Assembly (NCBI GenBank): GCA_021781075.1
Contig: JAJXXN010000298.1
Coordinates: forward strand, 1 to 6,377
Source of the DNA: Acidobacteriota bacterium
GTDB lineage: Bacteria; Acidobacteriota; Terriglobia; Terriglobales; Acidobacteriaceae
Direction: 5' to 3'
DNA length: 6,377 nucleotides
The position numbers were made by a program, and so were the translations under genes. Numbering within the stretch: the stretch's first letter is position 1; every line of letters starts with the position of its first letter. The notes beneath the pieces were generated by a model, which had not been told where the DNA came from, did no database searches, and saw nothing but the letters and a program-made list of their open reading frames with translations. Positions 1 through 5,631 of the stretch are shown in pieces.

Positions 1-659
1 TCTACCGAAGCGGGCGGGCCCGCTTCATGTGCGCTCGTGGCGGAAGGGTTCAAAAAGCCCATCGCCTCGGCCGAACTGCGCGCATGAACAATATGCAACG
101 GGCGCGCAAATGTTTCCGCCAGTGAAAGCGCCGTGGCCACGGCATCCTCTGACGACTCGTTTTTATTGATGGCAAGCAGCACGGGCCCGCCGGGAGTGGG
201 GCGATAGGGGCCGGCGTTCCAGTCCGCTGCGACAGCGAGCACGGGGCAGGGTGCCTGACGAACCATCTGCTCGGCGACTGTGCCGACGATGTAAGCACCT
301 GCACCGCTCAGGCCATCCGTGCCAATGACAATCAGCCCGGCCTCATATTGCTCGGCCACACGCAACAACATCTGCGTAATCTCGCCCTGCTGCAGCTCGG
401 TGTGGGTGCGTATTCCCTCGGCATTCAACTCACCGGCGAGTTTGTTGAGGGCGGTGGCGGCTGTCTCACTCAGCCCCGCGCGCAATTTTGGGTTCAACTC
501 ACCCACTGCGGCATAAGACACGGGATCAATGCCGTGCGCCAGAACCAGCCGTGCTTTGTACGCGGTCGCCAGCTTGGTTGCATACTCCAGAGCAGCCTGG
601 GAACTGCCCTCAAGACTTGCTGCCACCACGATTGTCTTCAGACCTTGCTCAAAGCTCAT
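1..659 (-). CDS. Tandem universal stress protein (UspA family), 3' part missing
   Basis: Reading leftwards from ATG 659-657 gives an open frame of 219 codons with no stop before the window edge, so the C-terminus is missing. Residues about 6-145 form one complete Usp domain. It opens with the hydrophobic first strand (KTIVVAAS) and carries the family ATP-binding pattern G-x2-G-x9-G-(S/T) at G113, G116, G126 and T127, followed by the usual PCPVLAV strand (137-143). A second Usp domain begins near residue 158 (GPVLLAIN) and is cut off around residue 219, so this is a two-domain protein. Known for the family: cytoplasmic nucleotide-binding proteins involved in stress survival; the exact role of this one cannot be read from sequence. 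The intact motif suggests that domain 1 binds ATP. The start is supported by GGAGG (complement of 665-669) 5 nt upstream. It is transcribed divergently from the glycosidase gene. Confidence 0.9.
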   Translation of the reverse strand, partial: MSFEQGLKTIVVAASLEGSSQAALEYATKLATAYKARLVLAHGIDPVSYAAVGELNPKLRAGLSETAATALNKLAGELNAEGIRTHTELQQGEITQMLLRVAEQYEAGLIVIGTDGLSGAGAYIVGTVAEQMVRQAPCPVLAVAADWNAGPYRPTPGGPVLLAINKNESSEDAVATALSLAETFARPLHIVHARSSAEAMGFLNPSATSAHEAGPPASV

Positions 660-695
660 TGCTTCCTCCCAGGGGCCCGGGAAATGGTAATCAAC

Positions 696-720
696 CACAC
701 TGTCAGTACAGACAAGTGTG
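696..720. repeat. Imperfect inverted repeat upstream of usp
   Basis: CACACTGTC (696-704) and GACAAGTGTG (711-720) pair around the 6-nt loop AGTACA, with one bulged A at 714. It lies about 37 nt upstream of the usp start codon, so it could be a usp operator or a hairpin in its leader. Its function is unknown. Confidence 0.45.
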
Positions 721-742
721 CGCTTCGGTAATTACAGATACA

Positions 743-784
743 GTGACTCCCTGCACCACGCGCTGTGATTCGAGTCACATGACT
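743..784. repeat. Cluster of three TGACT/AGTCA elements
   Basis: GTGACTC (743-749) is the exact reverse complement of GAGTCAC (772-778), giving 7-bp arms 22 nt apart. The second arm also forms a tight dyad, AGTCA-CA-TGACT (773-784). The pentamer therefore occurs three times in 42 nt in alternating orientation, about 85-125 nt upstream of usp. This looks like protein-binding sites, but no known regulator motif was recognised. Confidence 0.4.
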
Positions 785-849
785 GAAAATGAATTATTTA
801 CGCGGATTCAGCAATCCTGGGCACGCCCTCACGGGGGAACCGGACTGTG

Positions 850-924
850 GCGACAAAATGTCGCAGAGCAATAATTCTTCCATGCTGAGCGACGGCGTCG
901 CCATGGAGTGCGACCACAAGTCGC
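850..924. promoter_or_regulatory. Three GCGAC/GTCGC palindromes (candidate operator array)
   Basis: Three palindromes share the same half-sites. They are GCGAC-N5-GTCGC at 850-864 (extended to GCGACA/TGTCGC), GCGAC-N3-GTCGC at 889-901 (extended to GCGACG/CGTCGC), and GCGAC-N5-GTCGC at 910-924. Their centres are near 857, 895 and 917. The last ends 5 bp before a possible -35 box at 930. Three matching dyads in 75 nt directly upstream of a secreted glycosidase suggest binding sites for a sugar-responsive regulator. The regulator is not in the window, and this function is inferred. Confidence 0.45.
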
Positions 925-929
925 CGGCG

Positions 930-959
930 GTGACATCCAGTAGTGATGTACAGCATAAG
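930..959 (+). promoter_or_regulatory. Possible sigma70 promoter for the GH3 gene
   Basis: GTGACA (930-935) matches the -35 consensus TTGACA at 5 of 6 positions. CATAAG (954-959) matches the -10 consensus TATAAT at 4 of 6, with an 18-bp spacer. Transcription would begin near 966, which would exclude the GTG/ATG codons at 943-948 as starts. This is a by-eye match and may be chance. Confidence 0.3.
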
Positions 960-984
960 GGCGATTGCGATAGCCTCAACGATT

Positions 985-3564
985 ATGAAACATTTTAAAG
1001 CCCACAACGTTCTCCGGAGGCTGAGCATGGCCTTCGGCGCGCTGATTCTTTTTGCATGGGTCAGTACATTTTCAGCAGCATCGCAGGCACCGGTCCCGGA
1101 TTCGCCTGCCATCGAGGCGAAGGCCCGGGAGATGCTTTCGAAGCTGACGCTGGAGCAGAAGATCCACCTTTTGGGCGGCACGCGCGACATGTTCACCTTT
1201 GCGGAGCCGTCGATCGGCCTGCCGGAGCTGAAGATGTCGGATGGGCCGGTGGGGGTGCGCAGTTGGGGATTGACGACCGCCTACCCCGGCGGGCAGGCTC
1301 TGGCAGCAACGTGGGACGTGGAGATGGCGCGTCGCGTGGGCAAAGGGCTGGCACAGGATGCGCATGCGCGCGGGGTGAATATCCTGCTGGGGCCCGGCGT
1401 CAACATCTGCCGGACGCCCCTGTCAGGCCGCAACTTTGAGTATTTTTCCGAGGACCCGTACCTGGCCGGACGTATGGCTGTGAATTACATCCAGTCGCTG
1501 CAGGCCGAGGGCGTGGTGGCGACAGTGAAGCACTACGCCGCCAACAATGAGGAGTACAACCGCCACGACGCCAATGCCATTGTGGACGAGCGCACGCTGC
1601 GTGAAATCTACCTGCCCGCCTTTGAAGCGGCGGTGAAGGAAGGCCACGCGGACGCAGTGATGAACTCGTACAACGAGTTGAACGGCGAGCACGCGACGCA
1701 GAATGCGTTCTTGAACCTCAAAGTGCTCAAGGGCGAGTGGGGCTTCCAGGGCGTACTGATGTCCGACTGGGATGCAACGTATGATTCCGTGGGCGCGGCG
1801 AACAACGGCCTGGACCTGGAGATGCCCAACGCACGGTTCATGAATGCGGCCGGTTTGTTGCCCGCGGTCAAGTCGGGCGCGGTGAAGGAAGCGACAATTG
1901 ACGACAAGGTGCTGCGGCTTTTGCGCCTCGCGCTGCGCTACGGTTTCCTGGACCACGACCAGTTCAACCCCGCCGACTCCACCTACTCGCTTTCGGGCCG
2001 CGCCATTGCCCTCGACGGTGCGCGCGAAAGCATCACGCTGCTGAAGAATGAAGGCGGCGCGCTGCCACTCGACACCAATAAAGTAAAGACGATCGCCGTT
2101 TTCGGCCCCGATGCCTACCCGGCGGTCTTCGGCGGCGGCGGCTCCTCACAGGCTGACCCATTTGACCCGGTCAGCATTTTGACCGGCATCGCCAACGTCC
2201 TCGGGCCGGATGCCCACATCCTCTACTCGCGCGGCCTGCCGACGCTCAACGAGGTATTTGAACGGACGAAGTGGGAGGGCACAATTCGCCAGCAACTCTA
2301 TCACTCCAAAGATTTCAGCGGCAAGCCGGAGGAGGGTGAATTCTGGGGCCTTTCCCAGTGGCATGAACAAATGTGGGCGCCGGAGGACAACCACCCGCGG
2401 AGCATCCGCTACACAGGCGCGTTCAAGGCCGCAAAAACAGGCAAGTACCTGCTGCTGGCCGCCGCATCAGGACAGGACAATTACAAGGTATTCATCGACG
2501 GCAACGAACTCATCAATCAATTTGGCAAAGAGGGCCAAGTCCCGCAGAATGCCACGCTCGACCTCAAAGAGGGGCAGACCCTGAAGGTTGAAGTGGAGTA
2601 TCAGCCCTACGCAGCAGGTGTGCGATTCGGCATTGGCATCATGCCAGAGTCCGAGCTGATCTCGCCCGAAGTCGCCCAGATGGCCAAAGATGCCGACGTT
2701 GTGGTGGTTTCCGTTGGATTCGATCCGCCGACCGAGGGCGAGGGATATGACCGCACGTTCAACCTGCCGTATGGGCAGGATGCGCTGGTGGAAGCGGCTC
2801 TGGCAGCGAACCCGCATACGATTGTGACCTACACAGGCGGTACGAGTGCCGACCTGCGCCGCTGGGTGGGCAAAGTGCCGGCGCTGCTGGCGACCTACTA
2901 CCCCGGAGTAGAGGGCGGCAGGGCAGTTGCGGAGGTGCTCTTCGGCAAACAAAATCCCGAAGGCAAACTGCCGGTGACCTTTGACCGGAGTTGGGAAGAG
3001 AGCGCGTCGTCCAAGTTTTACTATCCGGCCAAGGGCGAGGACAAAATCCTGGACGTGAATGAACCGGGCAAGGCGCCAACCAAGATCACCATCGCGCAGG
3101 TCCATTACGACGACAAGCTGATGGTGGGCTACCGGTACTGGACGACGACGGGCAAGCACCCGCTCTACCCGTTTGGCTACGGGTTGAGCTACACGAGCTT
3201 TGGTTTTGCGAATATCAACGCGCCGAAAACGGCGTCAATCAGCGAGCTTGAAAAGGGCGGCAAAATCACGGTGAGCTTTGACGTGAAGAACACGGGCGCG
3301 GTCGCCGGCGCCGAGGTTGCGGAGCTGTATGTGAGCGACCCCTCGGCCAAGGTGGAACGCCCGGAGCGCGAGCTGAAGGGTTTTGCGAAGGCGCGACTTG
3401 CGCCGGGCGAGACGAAGCGCGTGACGCTCATGCTTGACGCGCGCAGCTTCAGCTACTGGAGCGAGGCGAAGCACGACTGGGTGATTGACACGGGCAAGTT
3501 CGTGTTGCGCGTGGGCGACAGCAGCGAGAGCACGCCGCTCACTGCCGAAATTCAAATGCAGTAA
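985..3564 (+). CDS. Secreted family 3 glycoside hydrolase (beta-glucosidase type) with PA14 insert
   Basis: From ATG 985 the product has 859 residues. A signal peptide covers about residues 1-35: a basic stretch with K2, K5 and R11-R12, a hydrophobic core, and a likely cut after SQA (33-35). The GH3 TIM barrel (about 42-320) has SDGPVGVR (85-92), GRNFEYFSEDP (148-158), VKHYAANNEE (181-190) and MSDW (259-262), in which D261 is the expected nucleophile. The second alpha/beta domain begins near residue 345. It is interrupted at about 415-555 by a PA14-like segment (RYTGAFKAAKTGKY...YKVFIDG). It resumes with EGEGYDR (584-590), whose second glutamate (E586) is the likely acid/base. A fibronectin III-like domain covers about 757-855. 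GH3 enzymes with this layout hydrolyse beta-glucosides or beta-xylosides from the non-reducing end; which substrate is used here is not visible. All expected catalytic motifs are intact. ATG 1027 is a rival start because it has a far better ribosome binding site. No transporter or other carbohydrase lies nearby. Confidence 0.95.
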   Translation: MKHFKAHNVLRRLSMAFGALILFAWVSTFSAASQAPVPDSPAIEAKAREMLSKLTLEQKIHLLGGTRDMFTFAEPSIGLPELKMSDGPVGVRSWGLTTAYPGGQALAATWDVEMARRVGKGLAQDAHARGVNILLGPGVNICRTPLSGRNFEYFSEDPYLAGRMAVNYIQSLQAEGVVATVKHYAANNEEYNRHDANAIVDERTLREIYLPAFEAAVKEGHADAVMNSYNELNGEHATQNAFLNLKVLKGEWGFQGVLMSDWDATYDSVGAANNGLDLEMPNARFMNAAGLLPAVKSGAVKEATIDDKVLRLLRLALRYGFLDHDQFNPADSTYSLSGRAIALDGARESITLLKNEGGALPLDTNKVKTIAVFGPDAYPAVFGGGGSSQADPFDPVSILTGIANVLGPDAHILYSRGLPTLNEVFERTKWEGTIRQQLYHSKDFSGKPEEGEFWGLSQWHEQMWAPEDNHPRSIRYTGAFKAAKTGKYLLLAAASGQDNYKVFIDGNELINQFGKEGQVPQNATLDLKEGQTLKVEVEYQPYAAGVRFGIGIMPESELISPEVAQMAKDADVVVVSVGFDPPTEGEGYDRTFNLPYGQDALVEAALAANPHTIVTYTGGTSADLRRWVGKVPALLATYYPGVEGGRAVAEVLFGKQNPEGKLPVTFDRSWEESASSKFYYPAKGEDKILDVNEPGKAPTKITIAQVHYDDKLMVGYRYWTTTGKHPLYPFGYGLSYTSFGFANINAPKTASISELEKGGKITVSFDVKNTGAVAGAEVAELYVSDPSAKVERPERELKGFAKARLAPGETKRVTLMLDARSFSYWSEAKHDWVIDTGKFVLRVGDSSESTPLTAEIQMQ
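1016..1020 (+). promoter_or_regulatory. Strong Shine-Dalgarno supporting the alternative GH3 start at 1027
   Basis: GGAGG lies 6 nt before ATG 1027, ideal spacing. Neither ATG 985 nor GTG 943 has a recognisable ribosome binding site. Starting at 1027 gives 845 residues and a signal peptide whose short n-region has no basic residue. Starting at 985 gives the basic n-region expected of a signal peptide. The two lines of evidence disagree. The GGAGG also encodes part of the R11-R12 pair of the longer form, so it could be coincidental. Confidence 0.45.
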
Positions 3565-3588
3565 AAGCCATTAGCCAGCAGCAAACCA

Positions 3589-3629
3589 AGGCAGCCAGCA
3601 GAGTACATCTTTGCTGGCTGCCTGCTTTT
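3589..3629. terminator. Rho-independent terminator after the GH3 gene
   Basis: AGGCAGCCAGCA (3589-3600) and TGCTGGCTGCCT (3612-3623) form a perfect 12-bp stem with an 11-nt loop. GC and four T (3626-3629) follow on the plus strand. It starts 25 nt after the GH3 stop codon. Read on the minus strand it lies downstream of crcB and is followed by TTGGTTTG, so it may also help end crcB transcripts, though less convincingly. Confidence 0.75.
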
Positions 3630-3667
3630 CCCCGCTTGCAAATTCCCATTCCCTGCTTGCCGCTCAA

Positions 3668-4048
3668 TCACTCACCGGCGACCAAATGCCCAACGTGCGT
3701 GCCCAGCCACACAAATCCCAGGCCAAGAATCACACTCGAGAAAACATAAGCTGCGGCAATCAAAAACCAGCCGCCATGCACGGCGCGGTAGGTTTCAAGC
3801 TCGTAGGTGGAAAAGGTGCTGTAGGCGCCAATGAAGCCGATGGGGACGGCATAGCGCAGGGCGGAGGGGCCGGGCAGGCGCGCGTCGAGCACCGTGACAA
3901 TGAAGCCGATGAGCAGGCAGCCCGAGAGATTGATGAGGAAGGTGCCGAGCGGGAAACGCATGGGCCAGCGGTGCTGCACCCACTCGCCAAGCCCGTAGCG
4001 GGCCAGGGCGCCGAGCGCGCCACCGAGCGCTATCCAGAAATATTTCAT
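3668..4048 (-). CDS. crcB: Fluoride ion channel CrcB/Fluc
   Basis: A 126-residue protein of the usual length for CrcB/Fluc, the small dual-topology channels that let fluoride leave the cytoplasm as antiparallel dimers. The hallmark motifs are present in order: GGALGALARY near the N-terminus (9-18), GTFLINLSGCLLIGF (35-49) with the conserved pore Asn, and GAYSTFSTYE (74-83), the phenylalanine- and threonine-rich loop that lines the pore and lies at the central sodium site. Four hydrophobic segments are evident: about 3-22, 33-55, 66-85 and 95-122. One gene copy suffices for a homodimer. The ribosome binding site is weak (GTGGA shortly before the start). It is divergent from the cytochrome gene and convergent with the GH3 gene, so it is probably transcribed alone. 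I looked for a fluoride riboswitch upstream and did not find one. Confidence 0.95.
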   Translation of the reverse strand: MKYFWIALGGALGALARYGLGEWVQHRWPMRFPLGTFLINLSGCLLIGFIVTVLDARLPGPSALRYAVPIGFIGAYSTFSTYELETYRAVHGGWFLIAAAYVFSSVILGLGFVWLGTHVGHLVAGE

Positions 4049-4083
4049 GGTTCCACTTTACAATGTGTGCTCCCCATCGCAGA

Positions 4084-4092
4084 GGGGGGGGG
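4084..4092. repeat. Run of nine G between crcB and the cytochrome gene
   Basis: Nine consecutive G (C on the minus strand) lie 36 nt upstream of the crcB start and about 155 nt upstream of the cytochrome start. Runs of this length are prone to slippage in replication and to sequencing error. It may change spacing in a crcB promoter, but no promoter boxes could be fixed on either side. Confidence 0.7.
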
Positions 4093-4183
4093 AAGAAATT
4101 TCATACCCATCCGGGTTGAGTGACTTTAGTCGTCGCAGGATTTTGAGGCGCTGTTAGACTTGTGTGCGCAGTGTCGTTGACGT

Positions 4184-4195
4184 GTTCCAAGGAAC
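4184..4195. repeat. Short inverted repeat upstream of the cytochrome gene
   Basis: GTTCC-AA-GGAAC forms a compact dyad ending 52 nt before the cytochrome start. It could be an operator half-site pair in its leader or promoter, but 5-bp arms also arise by chance. No regulator family was recognised. Confidence 0.25.
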
Positions 4196-4233
4196 GGGAA
4201 CCGGCCTAATTACCCAACTTTTATCACTCATCC

Positions 4234-4240
4234 GAGGAGG
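4234..4240 (+). promoter_or_regulatory. Shine-Dalgarno fixing the cytochrome start
   Basis: GAGGAGG lies 7 nt before ATG 4248. It selects this codon over the in-frame GTG at 4164, which would add 28 residues ahead of an otherwise normal signal peptide. Confidence 0.85.
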
Positions 4241-4247
4241 CAAGACC

Positions 4248-5564
4248 ATGCATCGGTGGATGCGAGCAATGCTTTGGACGCCATTATTGGGCGGCGCCAT
4301 GCTGATTATGGCGCAGCAAAACGCAATAGCGCAGACGGTGAAAATTTCAACAGAGGGGCAGGCTTGCCTGGATTGCCACACGACATCGACGCCGGTGCTG
4401 GTGAAGGAGTGGCAGGCAAGCGAGCACGCTAAACAAGGGATTGACTGCTTCAGTTGCCACCAGGCCAACACGGGCGACCCGGCGGCGTTTGACCACTATG
4501 GTCAGAAGATTGCGGTGATAGTGACGCCGAAGTACTGCGGCAAGTGCCATGCCAGCGAGACGGACCAGTATGAGCACAGCCGCCACGCCAAGGCGGCGCA
4601 GTTCATCGGGTCGCTGGACAACGTGCTGGGTGAGATGGTGGAGGGCGCGCCGGTGGTGCAGAGCGAGTGCAAGCAATGCCATGGCAGCGTGGTGGAAATT
4701 GCGGGCGAGGGCAAGTTCAAATCGACGACGTGGCCGAACAGCGGCGCGGGGCGGGTGAACCCGGATGGAAGCCTGGGCTCGTGCGCGACGTGCCATGGCC
4801 GTCACTCCTTCAGCGTGGCGCAGGCGCGTCAGCCGGAGACGTGCGGCAAATGCCACATGGGGCCGGACCACCCGCAGATTGAAATCTACAACGAGTCCAT
4901 GCACGGGGTGATCTACAACGCGAACGTGGACAAGATGAACCTGGAGTCGAAGAGTTGGATAGTCGGCAAGGATTACACGAAGGCGCCGACCTGCGTGACC
5001 TGCCACATGGGCGGCACGCCGGGCCATCCCGAACCGACACATGACACCGGCACGCGGTTGAGCTGGACTCTGCGCCCGGCGGTGAGCATCCACCAGGAGA
5101 ACTGGGAAGCGAAACGCGCCACCATGAAGGATGTGTGCCTGAACTGCCATGCGACCGGGCTGGTGGAGAACTTCTACCAGCAGTACGACGACACGGTGAA
5201 TTTTTACAACTCGAAGTATGGCGAGCCCTCCACGGCCATCATGAAGAAGCTGGCTGAGAACCACAAAATAACCCCGACGCCGTTCGATTCTGAAATCAAG
5301 TGGGACTACTTTGAGTTGTGGCACCATGAAGGCCGCCGTGCGCGGATGGGGACGGCAATGATGGGGCCGGACTTCACGCAGTGGCACGGCTTTTATGAAG
5401 TGGCGAAAAACTACTACATGAGGTTTTTGCCGGAGGCGGAGAAGCTGATGCCGGGCGTGACCAAGGATGCGATGCAGTCGCCGGACAACCAGTGGATCAA
5501 GGGGCTGACGAAGGAGCAGATCGAGCAGCAACTTGAGTACTACAAGAAGCGCTACAACCAGTAG
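4248..5564 (+). CDS. Periplasmic octaheme cytochrome c, hydroxylamine oxidoreductase (HAO) superfamily
   Basis: The product has 438 residues. It starts with a signal peptide (basic HRWMR, hydrophobic core, likely cut after AIA at 26-28). It has exactly eight CxxCH haem-attachment motifs, at C40, C67, C97, C141, C179, C199, C249 and C297. None is CxxCK, which argues against typical octahaem nitrite reductases. The N-terminal stretch between haems 1 and 2 (TPVLVKEWQASEHAKQG) and the C-terminal WHHEGRRARMG (358-368) followed by WHGFYEVAKNYY resemble HAO-family proteins. After haem 8 about 137 residues look largely helical, as in the HAO trimer-forming tail. Known for the family: oxidation of hydroxylamine in ammonia oxidisers, or reductive handling of nitrite, NO or hydroxylamine in Hao-like enzymes. 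Which direction applies depends on a crosslinking tyrosine to the catalytic haem that I cannot place by eye. It is shorter than Nitrosomonas HAO (about 570 residues as precursor). No NapC/NrfH-type quinol partner is adjacent; the gene stands alone. Confidence 0.85.
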   Translation: MHRWMRAMLWTPLLGGAMLIMAQQNAIAQTVKISTEGQACLDCHTTSTPVLVKEWQASEHAKQGIDCFSCHQANTGDPAAFDHYGQKIAVIVTPKYCGKCHASETDQYEHSRHAKAAQFIGSLDNVLGEMVEGAPVVQSECKQCHGSVVEIAGEGKFKSTTWPNSGAGRVNPDGSLGSCATCHGRHSFSVAQARQPETCGKCHMGPDHPQIEIYNESMHGVIYNANVDKMNLESKSWIVGKDYTKAPTCVTCHMGGTPGHPEPTHDTGTRLSWTLRPAVSIHQENWEAKRATMKDVCLNCHATGLVENFYQQYDDTVNFYNSKYGEPSTAIMKKLAENHKITPTPFDSEIKWDYFELWHHEGRRARMGTAMMGPDFTQWHGFYEVAKNYYMRFLPEAEKLMPGVTKDAMQSPDNQWIKGLTKEQIEQQLEYYKKRYNQ

Positions 5565-5576
5565 CGGGTGGGAAAG

Positions 5577-5610
5577 AGACAAGCCCCGGAAAACCCGGGG
5601 CTTGTCTTGT
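5577..5610. terminator. Bidirectional terminator between cytochrome gene and phoU
   Basis: AGACAAGCCCCGG (5577-5589) and CCGGGGCTTGTCT (5595-5607) form a perfect, GC-rich 13-bp stem with the 5-nt loop AAAAC. It begins 12 nt after the cytochrome stop. The 3' flank is TTGTATT on the plus strand and CTTTCCC on the minus strand, so it can serve both convergent genes, although neither U-tract is long. Confidence 0.8.
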
Positions 5611-5631
5611 ATTGCTTGCGGTGGGCACGGC

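Larger units (their letters stand above)
660..984. other. Divergent intergenic region between usp and the GH3 gene
   Basis: This 325-nt stretch has no gene I can support. The small open frames in it lack ribosome binding sites, and their translations resemble no family I know. It is rich in short inverted repeats: 696-720 next to usp, a TGACT/AGTCA group at 743-784, and three GCGAC/GTCGC palindromes at 850-924. A possible sigma70 promoter for the glycosidase follows at 930-959. The density of dyads suggests that control sites for one or both divergent genes sit here. That is inference; no known operator consensus was recognised. Confidence 0.6.

Noticed and set aside
348..874. Plus-strand open frames covering usp and its upstream region
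   Set aside because: They are antisense to a clear Usp-family reading frame or spill into dyad-rich intergenic DNA, with no family resemblance.
789..998. 69-codon open frame upstream of the GH3 gene
   Set aside because: It has no Shine-Dalgarno, overlaps the GH3 start region, spans the palindrome cluster and has no recognisable domain.
1423..3159. Several minus-strand open frames inside the GH3 gene
   Set aside because: They are shadow frames; the plus strand encodes a complete GH3 enzyme with all its motifs in one uninterrupted frame.
3633..3661. Repeated GCTTGC and the GCCAGCAG copies near the GH3 terminator as a repeat array
   Set aside because: There are only two copies each, very short, and partly explained by the terminator stem.
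4049..4160. Fluoride riboswitch before crcB
   Set aside because: Only a short GCGATGGGGA stretch resembles part of the aptamer. The required stems and pseudoknot partners were not found by eye.
4164..4247. Extended start (GTG 4164) for the cytochrome gene
   Set aside because: It has no ribosome binding site and would bury the signal peptide. ATG 4248 has GAGGAGG at 7 nt.
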